Assembly (NCBI GenBank): GCA_937976375.1
Contig: CALJRU010000065.1
Span: forward strand, 1 to 23,735
Length of the DNA stretch: 23,735 nucleotides
Direction of reading: 5' to 3'
Origin: an uncultured Peptococcaceae bacterium
GTDB lineage: Bacteria; Bacillota; Peptococcia; Peptococcales; Peptococcaceae
Part shown: positions 8,863-16,095 of the stretch, in pieces
Layout: every line of letters begins with the position of its first letter
How positions within the stretch are numbered: position 1 is the first letter of the stretch
The notes under the pieces: model-generated
What the model was told of the DNA's origin: nothing
Databases searched by the model: none
Seen by the model: the letters and a program-made list of their open reading frames with translations, nothing else
Program-made: the position numbers and the translations under genes

Positions 8863-8911
8863 ATAGGTCTACCAGTATAGACTTATTTTTTGATATTTGG
8901 TATGATAGACT
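8863..8911 (+). promoter_or_regulatory. Predicted alaS promoter with overlapping dyad
   Basis: TATGAT (8901-8906) is preceded by TGG, an extended -10. A weak -35, TAGACT (8878-8883), lies 17 bp upstream. The -35 is the right arm of an imperfect dyad, ATAGGTCTA (8863-8871) and TAGACTTAT (8878-8886), with 8 of 9 positions matching across a 6-bp centre. A further TAGACT occurs at 8906-8911. No T-box leader features are visible between here and alaS. The promoter is likely; a regulatory role for the dyad is a guess. Confidence 0.55.
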
Positions 8912-8943
8912 AAGAATGAAATTTAAGAGAATGGAGAATTTAC

Positions 8944-11595
8944 ATGTTAACAGGTAATGACATTAGAAAAAAATTCGTGGAATATTTTGTGAAGAATGGT
9001 CACACTCATGTAAAAAGCTCTTCGTTAGTGCCATATAACGATCCAACTTTGCTCTTTACCAATGCTGGAATGAATCAGTTTAAAAACGTTTTTCTTGGCT
9101 TGGAAACCAGAGATTATACACGTGCGACTACTGTTCAGAAATGCGTGCGCGCCGGCGGCAAGCATAATGACCTTGAAACGGTTGGTAAAACAGCGCGTCA
9201 CCATACATTTTTCGAAATGCTTGGGAATTTTTCTTTCGGTGAATACTTCAAGGAAGATGCCATTAAATACTGCTGGGATTTTCTGACCAATGAGTTGAAG
9301 CTGCCTAAGGAAAAATTGTACATTACTATTTATAAAGATGACGACGAAGCCTATGAAATCTGGCATCAGGTGACAGGTTTTGATGAAAGTCGCATCTTCC
9401 GACTTGGTGAAAAAGACAACTTCTGGCAAATGGGTGATGTTGGTCCATGCGGCCCTTGCAGTGAAGTGCATTATGACCGCGGCGAAGAATACGCCTGCGA
9501 CAATGAAGAAGGCTGCATGCTGGGGGTTTGTGACTGTGACAGATGGCTGGAAATTTGGAACCTCGTGTTCATGCAGTACAATCGTGACGAATCCGGCAAC
9601 TTGACGCCGCTGCCAAGACCAAATATTGATACTGGGATGGGCTTGGAACGTATTACTTCCATTATGCAGGGCGTTGACACCAACTTTGACACCGACTTGT
9701 TTGTACCGTTGATTGAGTACGTAGAAGAATTGAGTGGCAAAGAATACCATCGTGATGAACGTGGCTTTGCGTTCCGTGTTATCGCAGACCATGCACGTGC
9801 ATGTTCCTTCCTGATTGCAGACGGCGTACTGCCAAGCAATGAAGGACGTGGCTATGTGCTGCGCCGCATCTTGCGCCGTGCCGTTCGTCTTGGGAAAACC
9901 ATCGGCCTCGATGAGCCATTCCTCTACAAGTTTGTTGCAAAAGTTGGCGAACAAATGGGAGAAGCTTATCCAGAAATCATCGAACATCAATCCTTTATTG
10001 AATCCATTATTCGCAACGAAGAAGAACGTTTCTTCCAGACATTGCAGGATGGGATGAAAATTGTCGCAGAAACAGTTGCAAATATCAAAGCAAAAGGCGG
10101 CAATGTGATTGATGGTAAGAGTGCCTTTAAGTTTTATGACACTTATGGCTTCCCAATCGATTTGACGAAAGACGTTGCAGACGAAGAAGGCATGATTGTC
10201 GATATTGATGGCTTTGAAGAAGCAATGGCGGAACAGCGCCGTAAGGCAAAAGAAGCACAGGACGTTGCGAATGTTTGGGATTTGGCACAGCATGTCACCG
10301 AAGCATATCCTGATATGCCAGCAACCACCTTTACAGGTTATGAAAAGTCTGAAGATGATTGCAATGTGCTGGGAATTCTCATTGATAATAAGGGTGCGGC
10401 GTTTGGCTATGATACGCACGCCATTGTTATTCTTGATCATACACCTTTCTATGCTCAAGGTGGCGGCCAAGTCGGCGAACAAGGGCAGATGCTTGCTAAA
10501 GATGGCGTATTCAATGTTGAGAATACTGTCAAATTGGCAGATGGCAAATATCTCCACCAAGGATATATTGATGGGCGCTTAAACGTCGGTGATGCAGTCC
10601 ATGCCGTAGTGGATCTTGAAAAACGACGCGCATCCGCTCGCAACCATACTGCAACACATTTGCTGCATTATGCACTGCGTCAGGTATTGGGCGATAATGT
10701 ACACCAGTCTGGTTCTTTGGTAGCGCCAGATCATTTGCGCTTTGACTTCTCCTGCCTCCATGCATTGTCTGCTGAAGAATTGGCACGTGTAGAAGCCTTG
10801 GTGAACCAGGAAATTCTTACCGCTGAACCTGTAAAAATCTATGAAACCAGCATTGACGATGCCAAGGAAAGCGGCCATATGGCACTTTTTGGTGAAAAAT
10901 ACGGCGAAAAAGTGCGCTGCGTAGATGCTGGCTTAAATAGTAAGGAACTTTGCGGTGGTATTCACGTTGCAAATATTGGTGAAATTGGTCTGTTCAAGAT
11001 TTTAAGCGAAAGTTCGGTATCAGCAGGGGTGCGTCGCATTGAAGCTGTTACCGGTACCGCAGCTTATCAGAGAACCGTTGATCAGGATGCACTGATTGCA
11101 GCCATTCGCAAACAAGCCAAAGTAAATACCGATGATGCAATTGTTGGCAGAATTGGTGATTTGGAAAATGAAATTAAATCTCTGCAAAAGCAAATCGATG
11201 ACATGAAGCTGGCTCAGATGAAACAAGCTGCAGCCAGTGCAGAAGATGCCATTCATGAAGTAAGAGGATTACAAGTTGTTGCTCAGCAAGTGGAAGCTGC
11301 CAATATGGAAGATTTGCGCAATCAGGCGGATCTTTTCCGCAACAAGCTCAATGATGGGGTTGTTTTACTGGCAAGCGTTACCGATGGTCAGGTGCAGCTG
11401 GTTTGCATGCTGACGCAGGGTGATGCGCGCAAGCATCTTCATGCAGGCAACTTGATTAAAGAAGTATCAGGAATGGTTGGCGGCAAAGGCGGCGGCCGTC
11501 CTGATATGGCACAAGCCGGTGGGAAGGATCCAGAAGCACTTGCTGGTGCTTTAGAAGCCTTTGCTGGTATTGTAGAAAATCAATTTAAGGAGTGA
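8944..11595 (+). CDS. alaS: Alanyl-tRNA synthetase
   Basis: Charges tRNA-Ala in the cytoplasm and hydrolyses Ser- or Gly-tRNA-Ala. Its 883 residues are close to the E. coli length of about 876. The N-terminal class II catalytic domain includes RAGGKHNDLE and HHTFFEMLGNFSFGEYFK. The editing domain carries the zinc/catalytic motif HxxxH (His568, His572) and CxxxH (Cys670, His674). A coiled-coil stretch (about 730-765) is followed by the C-terminal DHHA1-type domain with a glycine-rich GGKGGGRPDMAQAGG motif. Start is ATG 8944, with GGAG about 8 bp upstream. It opens an operon with ireB only 7 bp downstream, the arrangement widespread in Firmicutes. All key residues are present. Confidence 0.98.
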   Translation: MLTGNDIRKKFVEYFVKNGHTHVKSSSLVPYNDPTLLFTNAGMNQFKNVFLGLETRDYTRATTVQKCVRAGGKHNDLETVGKTARHHTFFEMLGNFSFGEYFKEDAIKYCWDFLTNELKLPKEKLYITIYKDDDEAYEIWHQVTGFDESRIFRLGEKDNFWQMGDVGPCGPCSEVHYDRGEEYACDNEEGCMLGVCDCDRWLEIWNLVFMQYNRDESGNLTPLPRPNIDTGMGLERITSIMQGVDTNFDTDLFVPLIEYVEELSGKEYHRDERGFAFRVIADHARACSFLIADGVLPSNEGRGYVLRRILRRAVRLGKTIGLDEPFLYKFVAKVGEQMGEAYPEIIEHQSFIESIIRNEEERFFQTLQDGMKIVAETVANIKAKGGNVIDGKSAFKFYDTYGFPIDLTKDVADEEGMIVDIDGFEEAMAEQRRKAKEAQDVANVWDLAQHVTEAYPDMPATTFTGYEKSEDDCNVLGILIDNKGAAFGYDTHAIVILDHTPFYAQGGGQVGEQGQMLAKDGVFNVENTVKLADGKYLHQGYIDGRLNVGDAVHAVVDLEKRRASARNHTATHLLHYALRQVLGDNVHQSGSLVAPDHLRFDFSCLHALSAEELARVEALVNQEILTAEPVKIYETSIDDAKESGHMALFGEKYGEKVRCVDAGLNSKELCGGIHVANIGEIGLFKILSESSVSAGVRRIEAVTGTAAYQRTVDQDALIAAIRKQAKVNTDDAIVGRIGDLENEIKSLQKQIDDMKLAQMKQAAASAEDAIHEVRGLQVVAQQVEAANMEDLRNQADLFRNKLNDGVVLLASVTDGQVQLVCMLTQGDARKHLHAGNLIKEVSGMVGGKGGGRPDMAQAGGKDPEALAGALEAFAGIVENQFKE

Positions 11596-11602
11596 TCAAT
11601 CC

Positions 11603-11863
11603 ATGAGAGACGATCTGGATCAGACGATGTATTTTGACAAAAACGCCGTGCAGCAAGAAATGGGCCCACGGGAAGTGCTCCGTCAAGTCTATGCTGCATT
11701 GGAAGCAAAAGGTTATCAGCCTTTGAATCAATTGGTAGGGTATATCCTTTCAGGTGATCCTGCTTACATCACCAGCTATAACAATGCGCGCGCATTGATC
11801 AAAAAATTCGACCGTGATCAGTACATCGAAGAAATGTTGATCAATTATTTGGATGAACGCTGA
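11603..11863 (+). CDS. ireB: IreB/UPF0297 family small regulatory protein
   Basis: An 86-residue cytoplasmic protein of the UPF0297 family. The family takes its name from Enterococcus faecalis IreB, a negative regulator of intrinsic cephalosporin resistance that is phosphorylated on N-terminal threonines by the PASTA kinase IreK. Here the conserved N-terminus reads MRDDLDQTMYF, so Thr8 is in the position of such a phosphosite. The core (KGYQPLNQLVGYILSGDPAY and the following YNNARALIKKFDRD) is typical. AAGGAG lies 10 bp upstream of the ATG. It sits between alaS and ruvX, as in most Firmicutes. The family is clear, but a signalling role in this organism is carried over from the enterococcal protein, and no kinase gene is in the window. 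Confidence 0.92.
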   Translation: MRDDLDQTMYFDKNAVQQEMGPREVLRQVYAALEAKGYQPLNQLVGYILSGDPAYITSYNNARALIKKFDRDQYIEEMLINYLDER

Positions 11864-11864
11864 T

Positions 11865-12287
11865 ATGACCGGACGTCTCGTGTGTTTTGACGTGGGCGAA
11901 CGGCGCATCGGTATTGCTGCCAGTGATCTTTTGGGCATTACGGCTCAGCCGGTGGAAACGTATACGCGCACAGGAAAGTTGGAAGAAGATTATACATATT
12001 TGGCGAAGGTGTTAAAAGAACAGGAAGCAGTAAAACTTGTTGTAGGCCTTCCTAAAAATATGAACAATACGCTTGGGTTTAAGGCGCAAGAGATACAAAG
12101 TTTTATTGAAGGATTCAAAAGCTATATGCCAGCAGATATTGCGCTTGATTGGATTGATGAGCGTTTAACGACTGTGCAGGCCGAGAATGTTCTTCTCGAA
12201 GCAAATGTATCTCGAAAGAAAAGAAAAAAAGTCATTGATAAAATTGCTGCTGTTTTTATGCTGCAAGCATATTTAGATGCACATTAA
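11865..12287 (+). CDS. ruvX: RuvX/YqgF family putative pre-16S rRNA nuclease
   Basis: A 140-residue RNase H-fold protein of the YqgF family, implicated in 5'-end maturation of 16S rRNA and once called a putative Holliday junction resolvase. The first strand carries the catalytic Asp in CFDVGERRIGIA. The middle strand reads VVGLPKNMNN (PKNMNG-like in relatives), and the third acidic region is LDWIDERLTT. Start is taken as ATG 11865, one base after the ireB stop, because CFDVG then falls at residues 6-10 as in relatives. An in-frame ATG at 11853 overlaps ireB and would add four residues. It lies between ireB and the DUF1292 gene and is translationally close to both. Confidence 0.94.
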   Translation: MTGRLVCFDVGERRIGIAASDLLGITAQPVETYTRTGKLEEDYTYLAKVLKEQEAVKLVVGLPKNMNNTLGFKAQEIQSFIEGFKSYMPADIALDWIDERLTTVQAENVLLEANVSRKKRKKVIDKIAAVFMLQAYLDAH

Positions 12288-12299
12288 AGGAGAATACTC

Positions 12300-12590
12300 A
12301 TGGACGAAAAAGATTTGTTTCTTGACAACGATGAAGAACTAGAAGATGGTTTGGTTGTTTTGGTTGATGAAGAAGGGCATGAGCATACGCTGCAGGTGCT
12401 CGAGCGTGTTGAATTGAATGGACAGGATTATGCCATCTTGGTTCCTTGGGACGAAGAGGAAGATGACAGTGCCATTCCATTCAAGATCGTAGTGGAAGAT
12501 GGAGAAGAACTGTTGTATGACATCGACGATGACGACGAATGGGATGCCATTGTCGAATTTTGGAACAATTACGTGGACGAAGCAGAATAA
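12300..12590 (+). CDS. DUF1292 (UPF0473/YrzB) family acidic protein
   Basis: A 96-residue, very acidic protein of the DUF1292/UPF0473 family, found after ruvX in many Firmicutes. No biochemical role is established as far as I know. The family core is visible as a beta-rich segment starting GLVVLVDEEGHEHTLQVLER, then QDYAILVPWDEEED and a C-terminal acidic region ending DEWDAIVEFWNNYVDEAE. No transmembrane segment or signal peptide is seen. AAGGAG lies 7 bp before the ATG and overlaps the end of ruvX, implying co-transcription with it. A strong terminator follows, so this is the last gene of the alaS operon. Confidence 0.88.
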   Translation: MDEKDLFLDNDEELEDGLVVLVDEEGHEHTLQVLERVELNGQDYAILVPWDEEEDDSAIPFKIVVEDGEELLYDIDDDDEWDAIVEFWNNYVDEAE

Positions 12591-12621
12591 TCGTTATTCT
12601 GCCATCGATCACGGCATGATG

Positions 12622-12658
12622 ATCGAGGCTGAGTGTGCTCAGCCTCGATTTTTATTTT
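12622..12658 (+). terminator. Rho-independent terminator of the alaS-ireB-ruvX-DUF1292 operon
   Basis: A perfect 12-bp stem, ATCGAGGCTGAG (12622-12633) with CTCAGCCTCGAT (12638-12649), closes a TGTG loop and is followed by TTTTATTTT. It starts 31 bp after the DUF1292 stop. Confidence 0.92.
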
Positions 12659-12753
12659 GGAGAAAGGCAATTGGCTTGTTTTTTCACGGTGGATCACGGC
12701 TGTCCAGCAAAAAATCTAATATCATCATTGTTTTGTCGACCAGTGACATGGGT

Positions 12754-12764
12754 TGTGATATAAT
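12754..12764 (+). promoter_or_regulatory. Predicted extended -10 promoter of the asp23-recN operon
   Basis: TGTGA directly precedes a consensus TATAAT (12759-12764), a perfect TRTGn extended -10. The best -35-like sequence, TTGTCG at 12733-12738, is 20 bp away, which is too far, so the extended -10 probably carries most of the recognition. This falls in the 223-bp gap between the preceding terminator and asp23. Bases 12660-12730 hold nothing I can identify. Confidence 0.6.
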
Positions 12765-12813
12765 AAATTAGTGTGACCTTTCATCAAAGATAGAGAATAA
12801 GGAGTTTGATCGT

Positions 12814-13254
12814 ATGGCAGAAGAGAAACGCATGGAGAATGGCCAGGGCCAAATTTGCAGCACAGATTTTGGTACCATTCGTGTTGATGATGAGGTTATC
12901 GCTTCTGCAACTGCGATTGCCGTGCATGCGATGGAAGGCGTTGCGAATTCATTTGGCACCACCAGCGAAAGCTTTATTGGCAATGTGACTGATAATTTCA
13001 CAGGAATGCTTGGGAAAAAGTCTGGCACAAAGGGTGTGCGGGTGGATTATAAAAACGATGGCTACTACATCGTTATCAATATAAAAGTGCTGTTTGGCTA
13101 TTGTATCCCAGATCTTGCAAATGAAATACAGCGGCGAGTCAAGCAGGACATTGAAAAAATGACAGGCGTCAAAGTACGTGCAGTGGACATTTTTGTTCAA
13201 GGCATCGATTTTAATACTATCAATGAAACAGGAATGGGGGATCAACATGCGTAA
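12814..13254 (+). CDS. Asp23/Gls24 family (DUF322) protein, YqhY-like
   Basis: A 146-residue Asp23/Gls24-family protein. Members include alkaline-shock protein 23 of Staphylococcus, and YqhY of B. subtilis, which sits in the same position before nusB and has been tied to fatty-acid (acetyl-CoA carboxylase) control. The core pattern is visible as GTIRVDDEVIASATAIAVHAME near the N-terminus, then KGVRVDYKNDGYYIVINIKVLFG and the helix DLANEIQRRVKQDIEKMTG leading to VRAVDIFVQGIDF. No membrane segment or signal peptide is seen. AAGGAG lies about 10 bp upstream of the ATG. It is the first gene of a long operon and overlaps nusB by 8 bp. Family assignment is firm; the function in this organism is inferred from synteny only. 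Confidence 0.9.
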   Translation: MAEEKRMENGQGQICSTDFGTIRVDDEVIASATAIAVHAMEGVANSFGTTSESFIGNVTDNFTGMLGKKSGTKGVRVDYKNDGYYIVINIKVLFGYCIPDLANEIQRRVKQDIEKMTGVKVRAVDIFVQGIDFNTINETGMGDQHA

Positions 13255-13735
13255 GCTGGCGAGACAAATAGCTTTTCTTCTCATTTATTCAAGCGATATG
13301 GGGCAGACAGATTATCAGGATGTGCTTGAACATATCCTGCATGATAAGGAAAACCTTGAAGATTTTTTGGAAGCCGCCAATATCATTTCGATTTTTCCAG
13401 AATTGGATGAAGACACCCTTGAAAGTGCTTTAGAAGATGATGATAAGGCTTTTATTGCAGACACTGTTGCGGGAACCATGAACAACAAGGTGGATATTGA
13501 TAATCTTATCAATGCGCAGGCAAAACATTGGAGCACGTTGAGAATGATGAGCGCTGATAAAAATATTTTGCGTATGGGTGTCTATGAGCTGCGTTTTGCA
13601 GAACCTAAGACAGAAGCCGTTGTCGTGATCAATGAAGCGGTGGAATTGGCGAAAATTTATGGTGATGCGGAATCGTATAAATTCGTTAATGCTATTTTAG
13701 ATGCCATTCATAAGAAGGCGCTGGTCAATGAGTAA
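13247..13735 (+). CDS. nusB: Transcription antitermination factor NusB
   Basis: RNA-binding factor that with NusE (ribosomal protein S10) assembles antitermination complexes on rRNA leaders. The 162-residue all-helical protein begins MRKLARQIAFLLIYSSDM, matching the typical NusB start. It carries the C-terminal signature AVVVINEAVELAKIYGDAES followed by KFVNAILDAI. Start is ATG 13247, just after a GGGGGA ribosome site. An upstream in-frame ATG at 13178 would add 23 residues that do not resemble NusB and overlap asp23 further. It overlaps asp23 by 8 bp and xseA by 8 bp, so translation is probably coupled. At 162 residues it is slightly longer than the common 130-150; the extra length lies in an acidic middle segment (about 38-65). 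Confidence 0.95.
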   Translation: MRKLARQIAFLLIYSSDMGQTDYQDVLEHILHDKENLEDFLEAANIISIFPELDEDTLESALEDDDKAFIADTVAGTMNNKVDIDNLINAQAKHWSTLRMMSADKNILRMGVYELRFAEPKTEAVVVINEAVELAKIYGDAESYKFVNAILDAIHKKALVNE

Positions 13736-14951
13736 TGGCGGCGTTGTCAAAGTTTCTGCGCTCAATGAATATATAAAAAATCTATTTGATCGCAATGACG
13801 TGCTGCAGAACCTTCGTGTTGAGGGTGAAATCTCAAATTTTAAACGTCATGCTGCCAGTGGCCACTGCTATTTTTCAATCAAAGATGAAAAAGCTTCTAT
13901 AAATTGTGTGATGTTTCGTTCTGCTGCACAAAATTTACGTGCGCTGCCTCAAAATGGGCAAGCCGTGATTGCCCAGGGAAGCATTTCTGTCTACACAAAA
14001 AATGGCAGCTATCAGTTGTATGTACAGCGTTTGCTGCCTGTCGGCATTGGGAACCTGCAGATTCAGTATGAAAAACTCAAGGCGAAATTATTGGCAGAAG
14101 GTGTCTTTAAAAGTGAGGAAACACGGCGGGCTCTGCCCATCATTCCAAAGAAAATTGGTATTGTAACCTCGCCAACCGGTGCGGTAATTCGAGACATGCT
14201 TCGGGTGCTGAGACGACGCTGGCCGATGGCAGAGGTGCTGCTTGTGCCTGCATCTGTGCAGGGGAAGGATGGTGCGCGTTCGATTGAGGCGGGACTGCGC
14301 ACGCTCTATGCACGCGATGATATTGATGTTATCATTGTTGGTCGTGGCGGCGGATCATTGGAAGACCTTTGGAATTTTAATGAAGAAAATGTCGTACGTG
14401 CGATTGCCGAGAGTCCGGTGCCGATCATCAGTGCAGTCGGTCATGAGACAGATGTGACCTTATCGGACTTTGCTGCTGACGTGCGCGCAGGAACGCCATC
14501 CATGGCGGCGGAGCTTGCTGTGCCAGATCGTGTGCAAATAGCGCAGCAGATCATTGATGCGCGAAACAGATGTGATAAGCATGTGGAAGGTCTTGTGCAA
14601 AATAAGCGGAGATTTCTCATGAGTTTGCTTTCTGCCGGGATGCTGCAAGATGCAGGAAAATTATTGGCACCGTATCATTTACAGTTGGATCAACGGTGGT
14701 CTGAGTTGGAAAATACGATGCAAAACATCATGAATATCAAGCAAAAAGCATTTAGTGAAAAAGTTTCCAAGCTTGATGCAATGAGTCCGTTGAAAGTTTT
14801 GGCGCGTGGCTATTCTTTCTGTGAGAAAGAAGGTCAGGCGGTGCGTTCTGTGTCGCAAGTGAATGTTGGTGACACGCTGACGCTGTATTTTGCTGATGGC
14901 ACGATCGATGGAGCAGTAACGTCAATTTCGCAGAAGAGGGAAAAGCGATGA
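13728..14951 (+). CDS. xseA: Exodeoxyribonuclease VII large subunit
   Basis: Catalytic subunit of exonuclease VII, which degrades single-stranded DNA to short oligonucleotides from both ends together with several copies of XseB. The protein has 407 residues; Bacillus and E. coli proteins are about 450. It starts KVSALNEYIKNLFDRN, has an N-terminal OB fold with GEISNFKRHAASGHCYFSIKD (about residues 28-48), and a catalytic core with IGIVTSPTGAVIRDML, GRGGGSLEDLWNFNEE (205-220) and SAVGHETDVTLSDFAAD. The C-terminal coiled coil that recruits XseB is shorter than usual but present. Start ATG 13728 overlaps nusB; an in-frame ATG at 13701 lies deeper in nusB and is less likely. It overlaps xseB by 4 bp. 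Confidence 0.96.
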   Translation: MSNGGVVKVSALNEYIKNLFDRNDVLQNLRVEGEISNFKRHAASGHCYFSIKDEKASINCVMFRSAAQNLRALPQNGQAVIAQGSISVYTKNGSYQLYVQRLLPVGIGNLQIQYEKLKAKLLAEGVFKSEETRRALPIIPKKIGIVTSPTGAVIRDMLRVLRRRWPMAEVLLVPASVQGKDGARSIEAGLRTLYARDDIDVIIVGRGGGSLEDLWNFNEENVVRAIAESPVPIISAVGHETDVTLSDFAADVRAGTPSMAAELAVPDRVQIAQQIIDARNRCDKHVEGLVQNKRRFLMSLLSAGMLQDAGKLLAPYHLQLDQRWSELENTMQNIMNIKQKAFSEKVSKLDAMSPLKVLARGYSFCEKEGQAVRSVSQVNVGDTLTLYFADGTIDGAVTSISQKREKR

Positions 14952-15178
14952 GTGAAGAAAAAAATCAACTGTCTTTTGAACAGGCAATGGCGCAGCTTGA
15001 AGAAGCACTGAAGGTGCTGAGCCAAGGCGACATCCCGTTGGAAAAGGCAGTAGAACAATATAAGATTGGGCTGGATATGGCCAGCCTTTGTCAGAACATG
15101 CTGCGCAATGCCGAAGGAGAAATCAAGGTTTTACAAAATGGTGTTGAACAAGTGTTTCAGATGGAGGACCAACAATGA
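14948..15178 (+). CDS. xseB: Exodeoxyribonuclease VII small subunit
   Basis: Small helical subunit of exonuclease VII that binds the coiled coil of XseA. Its 76 residues are the family's usual size. The signature LSFEQAMAQLEEALKVLSQG, then LEKAVEQYKIGLDMASLCQNML, forms the two predicted helices. It starts in an ATGA overlap with xseA and ends in an ATGA overlap with ispA, the classic spacing for translational coupling and for keeping XseB in excess or balance with XseA. Confidence 0.96.
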   Translation: MSEEKNQLSFEQAMAQLEEALKVLSQGDIPLEKAVEQYKIGLDMASLCQNMLRNAEGEIKVLQNGVEQVFQMEDQQ

Positions 15179-16059
15179 GTAAAGAAAAGATGAAAGCCTT
15201 TCAGGAAGTGGTCGAGGCGACACTGCCAAAGTTATTGCCTGAAAAGGATGGTTATAATGATGTGCTTGTTGACGCCATGGCCTATAGTCTGCTTTCTGGC
15301 GGCAAACGCTTGCGTCCAATTTTAGCATTGGCTGCTTGTCAAGCAGTAGGTGGGGATGTAGAGGAAGCGTTATTAAGCGCTGCCAGCATTGAATGCATTC
15401 ATGCTTATTCATTGATTCATGATGACCTGCCGGGGATGGACGATGATGAACTGCGCCGTGGCAAGCCAACCAATCATATTGTTTATGGGGTTGGTATGGC
15501 GACGCTGGCTGGTGATGGACTTCAAACACAGGCGTTTGAAAATATTGGCGGTTATTGGCTGGCCCAGGGAAAACCGGAGATTGGTTTGCGTGTTGCCTAT
15601 GAATTGGCAGTGGGCGCCGGCAATCAGGGAATGGTTGTAGGTCAGGCGCAGGATCTGCTTGCTGAAGGCCATCAGATCGATGAAGCCAATATGAAATATA
15701 TTCATGCGCATAAAACAGGCGCTTTAATTACTGCGTCGGTGCGCATTGGTGCCATCATTGGCGGTGCTGATGATGCCCAGCTGGAGGCTTTGACGAAGTA
15801 TGGCAAGCATATTGGCTTAGCCTTCCAGATCACCGATGATATTTTAGATGTGGTTGGCGACACCTCTGTGCTTGGCAAGCCAGTGGGCAGTGATGAAAAG
15901 AACTGCAAGGCCACTTACCCAGCTCTGTATGGCCTGGATGCATCACGGGCGATGGCAGAGGAACAATGTCAGTTGGCACAGCGCACTTTGGAAGAGCTTC
16001 CAGGCGATTGTGATGTATTGAATTATATTGCGGAATACATTGTCAAAAGACAGAAGTGA
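15175..16059 (+). CDS. ispA: Polyprenyl (farnesyl) diphosphate synthase
   Basis: Condenses isopentenyl and allylic diphosphates to farnesyl diphosphate (possibly longer chains), the precursor of undecaprenyl phosphate and quinones. The 294-residue protein carries the first aspartate-rich motif DDLPGMDDD (83-91) followed by RRGKPTNH, and the second aspartate-rich motif DDILD (221-225). GGKRLRPIL near the N-terminus binds the homoallylic substrate. It overlaps xseB by 4 bp. dxs, the first enzyme of the MEP pathway, lies downstream, so both ends of the route to C15 prenyl diphosphate share the operon. Exact chain length cannot be read with certainty; the xseB-ispA-dxs context favours the FPP synthase. 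Confidence 0.93.
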   Translation: MSKEKMKAFQEVVEATLPKLLPEKDGYNDVLVDAMAYSLLSGGKRLRPILALAACQAVGGDVEEALLSAASIECIHAYSLIHDDLPGMDDDELRRGKPTNHIVYGVGMATLAGDGLQTQAFENIGGYWLAQGKPEIGLRVAYELAVGAGNQGMVVGQAQDLLAEGHQIDEANMKYIHAHKTGALITASVRIGAIIGGADDAQLEALTKYGKHIGLAFQITDDILDVVGDTSVLGKPVGSDEKNCKATYPALYGLDASRAMAEEQCQLAQRTLEELPGDCDVLNYIAEYIVKRQK

Positions 16060-16077
16060 TTTTTAGAGATTTTGTGT

Positions 16078-16086
16078 GAGGGAGGG
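16078..16086 (+). promoter_or_regulatory. Ribosome binding site that sets the dxs start
   Basis: GAGGGAGGG lies 9 bp before ATG 16096. The frame also allows TTG 16072, but that codon precedes this site and would add CEGGNVG, residues not seen in Dxs. ATG 16096 is therefore chosen. Confidence 0.75.
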
Positions 16087-16095
16087 AACGTTGGA

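Noticed and set aside
8743..8943. Possible T-box riboswitch upstream of alaS
   Set aside because: The 200-bp gap has no T-box sequence of the AGGGTGGNACCGCG type and no antiterminator/terminator pair before alaS; the only strong hairpin is the nifJ terminator.
9025..10560. 511-codon minus-strand frame opposite alaS
   Set aside because: It lies wholly inside intact alaS, with no recognised motifs (Phe/Cys/Asn-rich, typical of antisense shadows) and no ribosome site noticed.
12499..12771. 90-codon plus-strand frame overlapping the DUF1292 gene and the following gap
   Set aside because: It runs through a perfect terminator hairpin and the asp23 promoter, in a different frame from a recognised gene, and has no convincing ribosome site.
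13178..13246. N-terminal extension of NusB from an upstream ATG
   Set aside because: The extra 23 residues do not resemble NusB and overlap asp23 further, while ATG 13247 has a good ribosome site and matches the family start.
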